36,806 nt of DNA, taken from the NCBI GenBank assembly GCA_050943735.1, contig JBMNPT010000014.1, positions 1 through 36,806 of the forward strand. The letters run 5' to 3'. Below, in pieces: positions 5,872-13,052 of the stretch; within the stretch, counting starts at the first letter, position 1, and the number at the start of each line of letters is the position of its first letter. Origin of the DNA: JBMNPT01 sp050943735 (lineage in GTDB: Bacteria > Bacillota > Clostridia > Oscillospirales > RGIG577). The notes beneath the pieces were generated by a model. That model was not told the DNA's origin, did not search any database, and saw only the letters and a program-made list of their open reading frames with translations. Both the position numbers and the translations under genes were made by a program.

Positions 5872-7593
5872 ATGGACTACAAGGCAATTTTTGAAAGCTG
5901 GAAAAAAGCTCTCACCGGCACTCCCTATCAGGCGGAAATCGACGCCATCGGCGCAGATGAGGCCCTCAAGGAGGATGCCTTTTACAAAGATCTGGAATTT
6001 GGCACCGCGGGCATGCGAGGTGTGATTGGTCTGGGCACCAATCGAATGAACATCTTCACTGTACGCAAGGCCACTCAGGGGCTGGCCAACTACATCAACA
6101 AGATCGGCGGCGGCGATAAGGGCGTAGCCATTGCCTACGATTCCCGTAAATACAGCGATGTCTTTGCCAAGGAAACCGCTCTGGTACTGTGCAACAATGG
6201 CATCAAGGTCTACCTGTACGATTGCCTGCACTCGGTACCTCAGCTGTCCTATACCATTTTGAAGCTGGGCTGCATCGCGGGCGTAGTCATCACCGCCAGC
6301 CACAATCCCAAGATTTACAATGGCTATAAGGCCTACGGCGCCGACGGCGGCCAGTTGGCTGTGGAAGACGCCGCCACTGTCACCAGTTACATCGAAGCCA
6401 TTGACGATGTGTTTGCCATCAAGGGCATGGACGAGCAGGAAGCACTGAACAAGGGCTTGCTGCAATACATTGGCGATGACGTGGACCAGATGTACTACAA
6501 AGATGTTCTCTCGCTGGTGATCAACAAGGATGTCATCGACCGGCAAAAGGATTCCCTCAGCATCGTCTACACTCCCCTGCATGGCAGCGGCAATAAACCG
6601 GTGCGGCACGTGCTGGGTGCTCTGGGCATCCAAAAGCTGGCAGTGGTGAAGGAACAGGAAATGCCCGATCCGGAGTTCTCCACCGTTTCCGCTCCCAATC
6701 CGGAGCAGCCCGACGCCTTCCGTCTGGCCATTCCGCTGGCAGAAAAGGTGGGTGCTACCATGATTTTGGGCACCGACCCCGACTGCGACAGACTGGGTGT
6801 GGTGGTCAAGGATAACGCAGGTGAATTCAAGGTTCTCACCGGCAACCAGATCGGCTGTCTGCTGATGGATTATGTGCTCTCTCAAAAGCAGAGCACCTTT
6901 ACCGGAGACGAATTTGTGGTGAAATCCATCGTATCCTCTCCCATGGCCGACGTCATCGCCGCCCATTACGGAGTGGAGCTGCGCGCGGTACTCACCGGTT
7001 TCAAGTTCATCGCGGAACAAATCAAACTGAGCCAGCAGACCGGCAAGGGCAAATTCCTCTTCGGCTTCGAAGAGAGCTACGGCTTCCTCAGCGGCACCTT
7101 TGTGCGGGATAAGGACGCCTGCATCGCCTCCATGCTGGTGAGCGAGATGACCTGCTATTACGCCGACAAGGGCATGACCCTCTACCAGGCGCTGGAGGCT
7201 CTCTATGCCAAATATGGATACTTCAAGGAAAAGGTAATCTCCAAGACCCTCAGCGGTATCGAAGGCATTGCCAAAATCGGCAAGGCTGTGGAAACCGTCC
7301 GGGAAGAAGCTCCCAAGGAAGTGGGAGGTTATGCCGTCAAGGCGGTACGGGACTATCAGCTGCAAAAGCGCACTGATCTCGCTACTGGTCAGGTGACCGC
7401 CATTGGTCTGCCCAAGTCCAATGTACTGTTCTTTGAACTGGACAACGCCAGCTTTATCCTGCGTCCTTCGGGTACCGAGCCCAAGCTGAAAGCCTATGTG
7501 GCTGCAGCTGCTCCCACCGACGAGGCAGCACAGGCTAAATTCGACCAGCTGCTCACTGCGGTCAGCAATCTGATGGATGAGTTGACTCGCTAA
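5872..7593 (+). CDS. Phospho-sugar mutase (phosphoglucomutase/phosphomannomutase)
   Basis: Alpha-D-phosphohexomutase that interconverts hexose-1- and 6-phosphates, most likely glucose-1-P and glucose-6-P given malQ next door. All four family motifs are present in 573 residues: the phosphoserine loop TASHNP (about 142-147), the Mg2+-binding loop DPDCDR (about 302-307), the sugar-specificity loop GFEESYG (398-404) and the phosphate-binding RPSGTEPK near 530. The length matches the long Firmicute PgcA type rather than the ~450-residue GlmM/ManB type. ATG 5872 is preferred over ATG 5863 because GGAGG (5858-5862) is 9 nt from the first and abuts the second. A bidirectional terminator ends the unit. 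Confidence 0.93.
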   Translation: MDYKAIFESWKKALTGTPYQAEIDAIGADEALKEDAFYKDLEFGTAGMRGVIGLGTNRMNIFTVRKATQGLANYINKIGGGDKGVAIAYDSRKYSDVFAKETALVLCNNGIKVYLYDCLHSVPQLSYTILKLGCIAGVVITASHNPKIYNGYKAYGADGGQLAVEDAATVTSYIEAIDDVFAIKGMDEQEALNKGLLQYIGDDVDQMYYKDVLSLVINKDVIDRQKDSLSIVYTPLHGSGNKPVRHVLGALGIQKLAVVKEQEMPDPEFSTVSAPNPEQPDAFRLAIPLAEKVGATMILGTDPDCDRLGVVVKDNAGEFKVLTGNQIGCLLMDYVLSQKQSTFTGDEFVVKSIVSSPMADVIAAHYGVELRAVLTGFKFIAEQIKLSQQTGKGKFLFGFEESYGFLSGTFVRDKDACIASMLVSEMTCYYADKGMTLYQALEALYAKYGYFKEKVISKTLSGIEGIAKIGKAVETVREEAPKEVGGYAVKAVRDYQLQKRTDLATGQVTAIGLPKSNVLFFELDNASFILRPSGTEPKLKAYVAAAAPTDEAAQAKFDQLLTAVSNLMDELTR

Positions 7594-7603
7594 CATTTCC
7601 AGC

Positions 7604-7636
7604 AAAAAAGGCACCCGAGAATCGGGTGCCTTTTTT
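7604..7636. terminator. Bidirectional terminator
   Basis: Perfect 9-bp stem GGCACCCGA/TCGGGTGCC (7610-7618, 7622-7630), three-base loop, flanked by A7 and T6. It serves both the phosphohexomutase gene (+) and the MATE gene (-). Confidence 0.95.
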
Positions 7637-7649
7637 ATGCTGTTTTTGG

Positions 7650-9029
7650 TTATGCGGTTTGTTCTCGATTCACCGGCTGCAGCTGCATCAACACATTGTG
7701 ATACAGGTAATAGAGCATCCAGATGGAAACCAGAATGGCTACAATTTCAGCCAGGGGGAATGCATACCATACCGCTGTCAGGCTGATCTTAGACAGTGCC
7801 CAAGCTGCTGGCAAAATGCAAATCAACTGACGAATCAGAGAAACCCACAAGCTGTTCTGCCCCATGCCCACTGCCTGAAACAGGGTGGAGAGCATGATGT
7901 TCACCGCAGCCAGCAGGAAACTGAGGCTGATGGTGCGCATAGCAGGGGCTCCAATGGCCAACGTATTGCTGTCGGAAATAAAAATGGACAGCAGCTGAGT
8001 GGGACACAGCCAAAATACCAATGTCCCCACTCCCATAATGAACACTGCTGCAATCAGACCATACCGCAGTGTGTTCATCAACCGTTTACGGTTACCCGCT
8101 CCAAAGTTATATCCCAAAATGGGCATAACCCCCTGGTTGAGACCAAAGACGGGCATAAATACAAAGGACTGGAGCTTGTAGTACGCACCCAACACATTGA
8201 CAGCGGATTCGGAAAAGCCGATGAGGATTTTATTGAGCAGTGTCACCATCACAGAGGCGATGGCCTGCATGACAATGGCGGGAATGCCCACCACATAAAT
8301 ATCCCGTACTACACGCCACTTCCAGCGAAAACGCTTAAAACGGTAATGCACCGCCTGACTGCGAAACAGAATCATACTCAGGCAAAAGCACATACCCAAA
8401 ATCTGTCCCAATACCGTAGCAATGGCCGCTCCCGCCATTTCCAGACGAGGTGCTCCAAACATGCCAAAAATCAAAATGGGGTCCAAAATGATGTTGGTTA
8501 CACATCCTATCAGCTGAGAGCACATGGGAGCCAGCATATTCCCGGTAGCCTGCAATGTTTTTTCCGTATTGATCTGAACAAAGGCACCAAAGGAAAAAAT
8601 GGTGGCAATTTGAATATAGGTGGTTCCCATATTGACAATATTGAGATTGTTAGGCGAATACATCATGAAAAAGGGCCGGGCCAGGAAAATTCCCACCAGC
8701 ACCATCACCATCCAGTTGGCCAGCGCCAAAATCAGGCCGTGGGTGGCAGCCGCATCCGCATCCCGCTGATGACCTTCTCCCAGCCGGCGGGCCACCAATG
8801 AGTTGATACCCACACCGGTTCCTACGCCCAACGCAACCATAATCATCTGCAGAGGAAATGCCAGCGAAATGGCTGAAAAAGCATCATCGCCCAACTGCGC
8901 TACAAACATACTGTCTACAATATTATACAGGGCCTGCACCAACATGGAAAACATGGCAGGCAACGACATGGAAAGCATCAGCGGTATAATTGGTGCTGTA
9001 CCCATGCGGTTTTCTTTGATCGACTCCAT
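7650..9029 (-). CDS. MATE-family multidrug/Na+ (or H+) antiporter
   Basis: Twelve-helix inner-membrane exporter of the MATE family, 459 residues, normal size. The N-terminal half carries PLMLSMSLPAMFSMLVQALYN and the family-typical VDSMFVAQLGDDAFSAISLAFP region, and the second half repeats the fold with the ...GVMPILGYNFGAGNR motif (about residues 275-290). The start MESIKENRMG at 9029 follows AGGAG by 7 nt, while longer in-frame starts cross the promoter. Such pumps export cationic drugs or metabolites; the substrate here cannot be read from sequence. It is transcribed alone, and the promoter is embraced by a precise direct repeat, suggesting a dedicated regulator encoded elsewhere. Confidence 0.94.
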   Translation of the reverse strand: MESIKENRMGTAPIIPLMLSMSLPAMFSMLVQALYNIVDSMFVAQLGDDAFSAISLAFPLQMIMVALGVGTGVGINSLVARRLGEGHQRDADAAATHGLILALANWMVMVLVGIFLARPFFMMYSPNNLNIVNMGTTYIQIATIFSFGAFVQINTEKTLQATGNMLAPMCSQLIGCVTNIILDPILIFGMFGAPRLEMAGAAIATVLGQILGMCFCLSMILFRSQAVHYRFKRFRWKWRVVRDIYVVGIPAIVMQAIASVMVTLLNKILIGFSESAVNVLGAYYKLQSFVFMPVFGLNQGVMPILGYNFGAGNRKRLMNTLRYGLIAAVFIMGVGTLVFWLCPTQLLSIFISDSNTLAIGAPAMRTISLSFLLAAVNIMLSTLFQAVGMGQNSLWVSLIRQLICILPAAWALSKISLTAVWYAFPLAEIVAILVSIWMLYYLYHNVLMQLQPVNREQTA

Positions 9030-9067
9030 TGCAATCTCCTTTCTCTCTTTCATCATTCCAGATTCTA

Positions 9068-9097
9068 ACGTCAAACACTCATTATTGTACGTCAAAC
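9068..9097. repeat. Direct repeat flanking the MATE -10 box
   Basis: ACGTCAAAC occurs at 9068-9076 and again at 9089-9097, exactly 21 bp apart (two helical turns). The copies bracket the -10 element of the MATE promoter. This geometry suits a regulator that binds the same DNA face twice. Confidence 0.6.
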
Positions 9098-9112
9098 AAA
9101 TTTTTATTGCAA
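9084..9112 (-). promoter_or_regulatory. MATE gene promoter
   Basis: On the minus strand, TTGCAA (9112-9107), 17-bp spacer and TACAAT (9089-9084). It gives a leader of about 50 nt. Confidence 0.7.
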
Positions 9113-9183
9113 GCCCCCATTTTGCTCCATTCATACAAATCGCCAAATTGAGCATACTGTCAGAGAAAAGCGAGGTGAAATTT

Positions 9184-9420
9184 ATGCAAAGTATCTATTT
9201 CCATGTGGCTTCTTTGCCCAGCAAACACCAGCAAAAACAGGTCAAGCGAGCACTGGGCTGTCTCCCAGGCGTCAAGAGCGTCACTTTTTCCCCGGACCAT
9301 CGAGTGGGTGTGGATTACGATCCCACCGGCATTACTCCTGCTCAACTCCACCAACAACTCTCTCAGTTGGGATGCCCTCCACTCAGTCAGCAAACCCCTC
9401 TGCGAGGTGTGGACGCATAA
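9184..9420 (+). CDS. Small HMA-like (ferredoxin-fold) protein without the metal-binding CxxC
   Basis: A 78-residue protein with a beta-alpha-beta-beta-alpha-beta pattern resembling heavy-metal-associated domains: a first strand SIYFHVASL, a helix QQKQVKRALGCLPGVKSV, a strand VGVDYDPTG and a second helix TPAQLHQQLSQLG. In true HMA chaperones the first loop holds GMTCxxC. Here it reads LPSKHQQ, with no cysteines, so copper binding of the usual kind is unlikely. GAGGTG (9172-9177) is 6 nt before the ATG. It is divergent from the MATE gene and convergent with the mrp/nifX-like operon. I did not find a good promoter of its own. Function unknown; it may be a decayed or repurposed metallochaperone domain. 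Confidence 0.7.
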   Translation: MQSIYFHVASLPSKHQQKQVKRALGCLPGVKSVTFSPDHRVGVDYDPTGITPAQLHQQLSQLGCPPLSQQTPLRGVDA

Positions 9421-9447
9421 AAAAAGGACCCGATACGGGTCCTTTTT
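9421..9447. terminator. Bidirectional terminator
   Basis: Stem GGACCCG/CGGGTCC (9426-9432, 9436-9442), loop ATA, flanked by A-run and T5. It starts immediately at the stop of the HMA-like gene and 3 nt from the end of the convergent nifX-like gene. Confidence 0.93.
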
Positions 9448-9450
9448 CAC

Positions 9451-9828
9451 TTATGAGTGACAGTGGCACTCATGATCTTCTCCATGTTCATGGTGATGAT
9501 GATCACACACAAAGTTGGGATCACTCTGCAGTGTGCCTGCCAGATAGGCTTCCACCACCTGATCCACCGGTCCGGATACACCGGGTACTACCCGGATTCC
9601 AAAGCCTGCCAGTGCATCTTTGGCACCCTGTCCTACGCCACCGCACAGCAGTACATTGACATTTTGCGTCATCAACAGACCCGCCAGTGCGCTGTGGCCG
9701 CTTCCCTGGGTATCCAACAGGCTCTTTTCTTTCACCGCTCCATCTTCCACCTGGTACACCGCAAAGCAGGCGGTTTTCCCAAAGTGACCAAACACCTGTC
9801 CATTTTCCACCGGAACCGCTATTTTCAT
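9451..9828 (-). CDS. NifX/NifB-type dinitrogenase cofactor-binding-like protein, His-rich tail
   Basis: A 125-residue protein of the dinitrogenase iron-molybdenum cofactor-binding superfamily (NifX/NafY/NifB C-terminal fold). The core opens MKIAVPVENGQVFGHFGKT and contains the conserved VLLCGGVGQGAKDALAGFGI segment (about 60-79). The final ~18 residues are dominated by His with two Cys (CDHHHHEHGEDHECHCHS), a likely metal-binding tail. In non-diazotrophs this family accompanies Mrp/NBP35 ATPases and is thought to handle iron or Fe-S species; the exact role is unknown. It starts 13 nt after the mrp stop, with AAGGAG right behind that stop, so the two are one operon. No nif structural genes are present. 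Confidence 0.88.
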   Translation of the reverse strand: MKIAVPVENGQVFGHFGKTACFAVYQVEDGAVKEKSLLDTQGSGHSALAGLLMTQNVNVLLCGGVGQGAKDALAGFGIRVVPGVSGPVDQVVEAYLAGTLQSDPNFVCDHHHHEHGEDHECHCHS

Positions 9829-9841
9829 TGTAATCGCTCCT

Positions 9842-10672
9842 TTACCGGCATTTTTGAATGATAATATCGCAGGCCTCATCCAGACAATCGGACTCCCAGG
9901 ACTCAATGTTGCCTGTGTCCGTCAGCTGGGTAATTGCGGGATCCATAGGCAATCTGCCCAGAATATCGAGGCCATGTTCCTCTGCCACTTCATCCAAATG
10001 ACTTTGGCCAAAAACAGAGAATTTCTTGCCGCAATCGGGACATACCACATAGCTCATATTTTCCACAATGCCCAACACGGGAACATTCATCATTCCCGCC
10101 ATGTTCACCGCTTTGCTGACAATCATGGACACCAGCTCCTGCGGAGAGGTAACCACTACAATGCCGTCAATGGGCATGGATTGAAATACCGTCAGCGGTA
10201 CATCTCCCGTTCCGGGAGGCATGTCCACAAACATAAAATCCACATTTTCCCAAATGACATCGCTCCAGAACTGCTTGACTGTATTGGAAATCATGGCGCC
10301 CCGCCACACCACCGGAGTGGTTTCCTTTTCCAGCAGCAGATTGATGGACATAATGTCAATTCCCGTTTCAGTTTTGATGGGCAGGATGCCATCTTCACAA
10401 GCCATGGCCCGCTCATGAATGCCAAAGGCCTGGGGAATGGACGGACCGGTAATGTCTGCATCCAACACCGCAGTATGATAGCCCAGCCGGTTAAATAAAA
10501 CCGCCAGGGAACTGGTCACCAGTGATTTGCCCACGCCACCTTTGCCGCTCACCACACCGATCACTTTTTTGACGCTGCTGCGGGGATTAAGGGGCTCCAG
10601 AAAACTGGCAGGATCCCGATGGTCACATTTTTGTGCACAGGAACTGCAGTCGTGAGAACAACCTTCGCTCAT
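9842..10672 (-). CDS. Mrp/NBP35-family Fe-S cluster carrier ATPase
   Basis: Soluble P-loop ATPase of the Mrp/ApbC/NBP35 group that holds and transfers an Fe-S cluster between assembly machinery and apo-proteins. The 276-residue protein has the deviant Walker A GKGGVGKS (43-50), a Mrp-like DMPPGTGD motif (150-157) and the cluster-bridging pair CPDC (Cys211, Cys214). It also has an N-terminal cysteine cluster (Cys5, 9, 12, 16), as in NBP35-type members. The start MSEGCSHDCSSC at 10672 follows AAGGAG by 8 nt. It heads a two-gene operon with the nifX-like gene. The pairing suggests shared work on iron or Fe-S delivery; this is family knowledge plus context, not proof. Confidence 0.93.
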   Translation of the reverse strand: MSEGCSHDCSSCAQKCDHRDPASFLEPLNPRSSVKKVIGVVSGKGGVGKSLVTSSLAVLFNRLGYHTAVLDADITGPSIPQAFGIHERAMACEDGILPIKTETGIDIMSINLLLEKETTPVVWRGAMISNTVKQFWSDVIWENVDFMFVDMPPGTGDVPLTVFQSMPIDGIVVVTSPQELVSMIVSKAVNMAGMMNVPVLGIVENMSYVVCPDCGKKFSVFGQSHLDEVAEEHGLDILGRLPMDPAITQLTDTGNIESWESDCLDEACDIIIQKCR

Positions 10673-10711
10673 TTCATTCTCTCCTTTTTTACATTGCATA
10701 TTGACAGCAAC

Positions 10712-10740
10712 ATTATCCACCCAATCGAAATTTTTGTCAA
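10712..10740 (-). promoter_or_regulatory. mrp promoter
   Basis: On the minus strand, TTGACA (10740-10735), 17-bp spacer and GATAAT (10717-10712). Confidence 0.75.
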
Positions 10741-10746
10741 GGCCGC

Positions 10747-10775
10747 TTGAAGCGAGGAAAACTGGGTGCTATACT
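10747..10775 (+). promoter_or_regulatory. Promoter of the DUF1653/permease operon
   Basis: TTGAAG (10747-10752), 17-bp spacer and TATACT (10770-10775). It is back-to-back with the mrp promoter, the two -35 boxes lying 6 bp apart and forming the arms of TCAAG-GCCG-CTTGA (10737-10750). Confidence 0.7.
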
Positions 10776-10807
10776 GACCATAGCAACAAAAAAGGACGGG
10801 ATTTTAT

Positions 10808-11029
10808 ATGCAAACGATTCAACCGGGCCGCTACCGCCATTTCAAGGGCGGAGAATATGAAGTACTGTGCGTAGCCCGACACAGCGAAACCGAAGAGCCC
10901 ATGGTGGTGTACCGCGCCCTGTATGGAGAGGGTCAGGTGTGGGTGCGCCCCCTGACCATGTGGTCCGAAGTGGTGGAGTGGAACGGTGAAAGGATACGTC
11001 GTTTCACCCCTCTGGAGGAAAAACAATGA
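10808..11029 (+). CDS. DUF1653 domain protein
   Basis: A 73-residue protein that is essentially one DUF1653 domain: it begins QTIQPGRYRHFKGGEYEVLC, the usual family opening, and has the conserved MVVYRALYGEGQVWVRP core. These small beta-rich proteins occur alone or as appendages in many bacteria; their function is not established. A weak GGACGGG site lies upstream. The stop overlaps the ATG of the permease gene (ATGA, 11026-11029), so the two are translationally coupled and probably co-regulated. Confidence 0.88.
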   Translation: MQTIQPGRYRHFKGGEYEVLCVARHSETEEPMVVYRALYGEGQVWVRPLTMWSEVVEWNGERIRRFTPLEEKQ

Positions 11030-12147
11030 GCCGAGTGGCGGGCTGGCTGAAACAGGAGCCAGTTCTGTCCGTTTCGCTGGCGGCAGCTCTGCTCACCGCC
11101 TGCTGGGTGCCTCCCTCTCTCCAATACCTCTCCTACCTGGACACCGGCACCCTCATCCTGCTCTTTTCCCTGATGGCGGTGGTGGCGGGCTTCAGCCGGA
11201 TGGGAGCCCTGGACTGGCTGGCTCATACCGCCCTAGCCCGGGTACACACCCTGCGGGGCTTGGGGCGCATGCTGGTGCTGCTCTGTTTTTTCTCCTCTAT
11301 GCTGCTCACCAATGACGTTTCCCTACTGGCCTTTGTTCCCTTTGCCATTCTGCTGCTGTCCATGGTGCGGGGCCGGCGGCACCTGATCTGGGTGATCTGT
11401 GCCCAGACGGTAGCAGCCAATCTGGGCAGTGCTCTCACTCCAGTGGGCAATCCCCAAAATCTCTATTTGTATTCCCATTACCAGCTGACCCCCGGTGCTT
11501 TTTTCGCCGTCACCATCCCCCTGTGTTTGCTGGGGCTGGCGGTGTGCTGGGCTCTGTGCTGGGCCCTGCCTGACCGTCCGCTGGAAATCCACACCCAACG
11601 GGCCCCTCTGCGGGGAACCCGCTGGCATGTGCTGTGCTGGAGTATACTGCTGCTGCTCTGCCTGTGCACTGTGTTCCGGGTGATGCCTCATCCGCTGCTG
11701 CTGATCATTGTATTAGCGGCAGTCCTGCTGCTGGATCGGGATTTGCTGCGTCACCTGGACTATGGACTGCTGCTCACCTTCGTGTGCTTTTTCGTATTTG
11801 TGGGCAATGTGCAAAACATACCAGCCGTCAGTCAATGGGTCTCCTCCATTTTGCAGGGACGAGAATTCTGGTGCGGCGTGCTGTTCAGCCAGGTCATCAG
11901 CAATGTCCCCGCGGCGGTGATGCTCTCCGCCTTCACCCAGCAGGGCCTGGCCCTGGTGGCAGGCACCAACATCGGCGGCCTGGGAACACTGGTGGGCTCA
12001 CTGGCCAGCCTGATTTCCTTCCGTCTGTACTGCGGCGGGCGGCACGTATTCCCCAGGCGGTATCTGCTGATTTTCTCCGCAGTCAACTTTTCCCTGCTGG
12101 CCCTGTTTTGTCTGTTTTATCAGCTGTGTATGACGCCTTTTCTGTGA
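11026..12147 (+). CDS. CitM/ArsB-type (SLC13-like) membrane permease
   Basis: Integral membrane protein of 373 residues with about ten hydrophobic helices and the duplicated signatures of the citrate-transporter/ArsB superfamily. The first hairpin and helix break is at SSMLLTNDVSLLAFVPFAI (about 89-107), followed by AANLGSALTPVGNPQNLYLY (about 130-149). Their second-half counterparts are SQVISNVPAAVMLSAFT (about 287-303) and GTNIGGLGTLVGSLASLISF (about 311-330). It is shorter than classical ArsB (~430). The family covers arsenite, citrate, dicarboxylates and Na+/H+ exchange, so the substrate cannot be decided. No ars genes are adjacent. It is coupled to DUF1653. There is no clear terminator before the following promoter. 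Confidence 0.88.
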   Translation: MSRVAGWLKQEPVLSVSLAAALLTACWVPPSLQYLSYLDTGTLILLFSLMAVVAGFSRMGALDWLAHTALARVHTLRGLGRMLVLLCFFSSMLLTNDVSLLAFVPFAILLLSMVRGRRHLIWVICAQTVAANLGSALTPVGNPQNLYLYSHYQLTPGAFFAVTIPLCLLGLAVCWALCWALPDRPLEIHTQRAPLRGTRWHVLCWSILLLLCLCTVFRVMPHPLLLIIVLAAVLLLDRDLLRHLDYGLLLTFVCFFVFVGNVQNIPAVSQWVSSILQGREFWCGVLFSQVISNVPAAVMLSAFTQQGLALVAGTNIGGLGTLVGSLASLISFRLYCGGRHVFPRRYLLIFSAVNFSLLALFCLFYQLCMTPFL

Positions 12148-12156
12148 TTTCTCCCC

Positions 12157-12168
12157 GCAAGCGCTTGC
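12157..12168. promoter_or_regulatory. Palindrome over the SDR promoter (cre/LacI-like)
   Basis: Perfect 12-bp palindrome GCAAGCGCTTGC with a central CG, resembling LacI-family operators and the core of the CcpA cre site (AANCGNTT). It overlaps the -35 element at 12165-12170, so binding would repress. Confidence 0.5.
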
Positions 12169-12193
12169 TCCCATAAAGCGGGCGTGCTACAAT
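12165..12193 (+). promoter_or_regulatory. Promoter of the SDR gene
   Basis: TTGCTC (12165-12170), 17-bp spacer and TACAAT (12188-12193). The start would fall almost on AAGGAGGT (12201-12208), giving a very short leader. Confidence 0.72.
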
Positions 12194-12215
12194 TGAAAAA
12201 AAGGAGGTCGCAGCT

Positions 12216-12974
12216 ATGAGTTTTCAGAACAAAGTGGTCATTGTCACCGGTGCCGGCGTGGGAATCGGCCGAGCTGCCGCGGTGTTGTTTGCCCAGCGGG
12301 GCGCCAAAGTGGTGGTGAACTCCGTCACCCCCAAAAACGGAGAGGAAACCCTCCGTCAGGTGCGGGAAACCGGCGCGGAAGGAATCTATATCCGCGGAGA
12401 CGTGTCTGTAGAAGCGGATGTACAGCGTATTGTGGAAGAAACCCTGGCCGCTTATGGGCGGATTGACGTACTGGTCAACAACGCGGGTGTGGTGCTGCCC
12501 GGTCGGGTGGACAACACCTCCATGGCCGATTACGACCGCACCATGGACGTCAACGTGCGGGGCACCTTTATGATGTGTCAGCAGGTGATTCCCCACATGC
12601 TGCAGCAGGGTGGCGGTTGTGTGGTCAACACCACCTCCATTGTGGCCACCAAGGGCGTCAAGGACCGGGTGGTCTATGCCGCTTCCAAAGGCGCCATTCT
12701 CTCCATGAGCAAATGCATGGCCATGGATTACATCCGGGACAACATCCGCGTCAACTGTGTGTCTCCCGGCACCACCTATACGCCGTCGCTGGAAGACCGC
12801 ATCCAGGCCTTTGATGATCCTGAGGCAGCCCGGGCGGACTTCATTGCCCGCCAGCCCATGGGACGTCTGGGACGCCCCGAAGAAATCGCCCAGGCAATTG
12901 TATTCGCCGCCGATGAAGACGCCGGTTTCATGAACGGCGTCAACATCCAAATTGACGGGGGCATGAGCATTTGA
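12216..12974 (+). CDS. SDR-family oxidoreductase, possibly sugar-acid dehydrogenase
   Basis: Classical short-chain dehydrogenase/reductase of 252 residues. The NAD(P)-binding TGAGVGIG is at 11-18, NNAG at 88-91, and the catalytic Ser141, Tyr154 and Lys158 (YAASK) are intact. The C-terminal part (CVSPGTTYTPSLEDRI and ARQPMGRLGRPEEIAQAI) recalls 2-keto-3-deoxy-L-fuconate and related sugar-acid dehydrogenases. This is a resemblance by memory, not a search result. AAGGAGGT lies 8 nt before the ATG. It converges on a minus-strand operon with an FGGY kinase, HpcH aldolase, 2-hydroxyacid dehydrogenase and GntR regulator, which supports a role in hydroxy-acid or sugar-acid breakdown. It has its own promoter, covered by a palindrome. 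Confidence 0.88.
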   Translation: MSFQNKVVIVTGAGVGIGRAAAVLFAQRGAKVVVNSVTPKNGEETLRQVRETGAEGIYIRGDVSVEADVQRIVEETLAAYGRIDVLVNNAGVVLPGRVDNTSMADYDRTMDVNVRGTFMMCQQVIPHMLQQGGGCVVNTTSIVATKGVKDRVVYAASKGAILSMSKCMAMDYIRDNIRVNCVSPGTTYTPSLEDRIQAFDDPEAARADFIARQPMGRLGRPEEIAQAIVFAADEDAGFMNGVNIQIDGGMSI

Positions 12975-13010
12975 TTTTTGCCGTCGCAAAGCCCCTTCAC
13001 CCGTCACATA

Positions 13011-13042
13011 AAAAGCCGCATGGTTTTCCATGCGGCTTTTTT
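13011..13042. terminator. Bidirectional terminator
   Basis: Perfect 9-bp stem GCCGCATGG/CCATGCGGC (13015-13023, 13028-13036), TTTT loop, flanked by A4 and T6. It separates the SDR gene from the convergent catabolic operon. Confidence 0.95.
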
Positions 13043-13052
13043 CACTGTCCTT

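Noticed and set aside
5773..7614. 613-codon open frame on the minus strand
   Set aside because: It is the exact antisense of the phosphohexomutase gene, which has all catalytic motifs and a good start. The minus frame has no ribosome site, no family resemblance and His/Val-rich shadow composition.
8803..9183. N-terminal extension of the HMA-like protein into the MATE gene region
   Set aside because: The upstream frame is antisense to the MATE coding sequence and crosses its promoter; GAGGTG marks the start at 9184.
9451..9505. Contamination by an engineered His tag on the NifX-like protein
   Set aside because: The His residues are interspersed with Glu, Gly, Asp and Cys and encoded by mixed codons next to a native terminator, typical of natural metal-binding tails.
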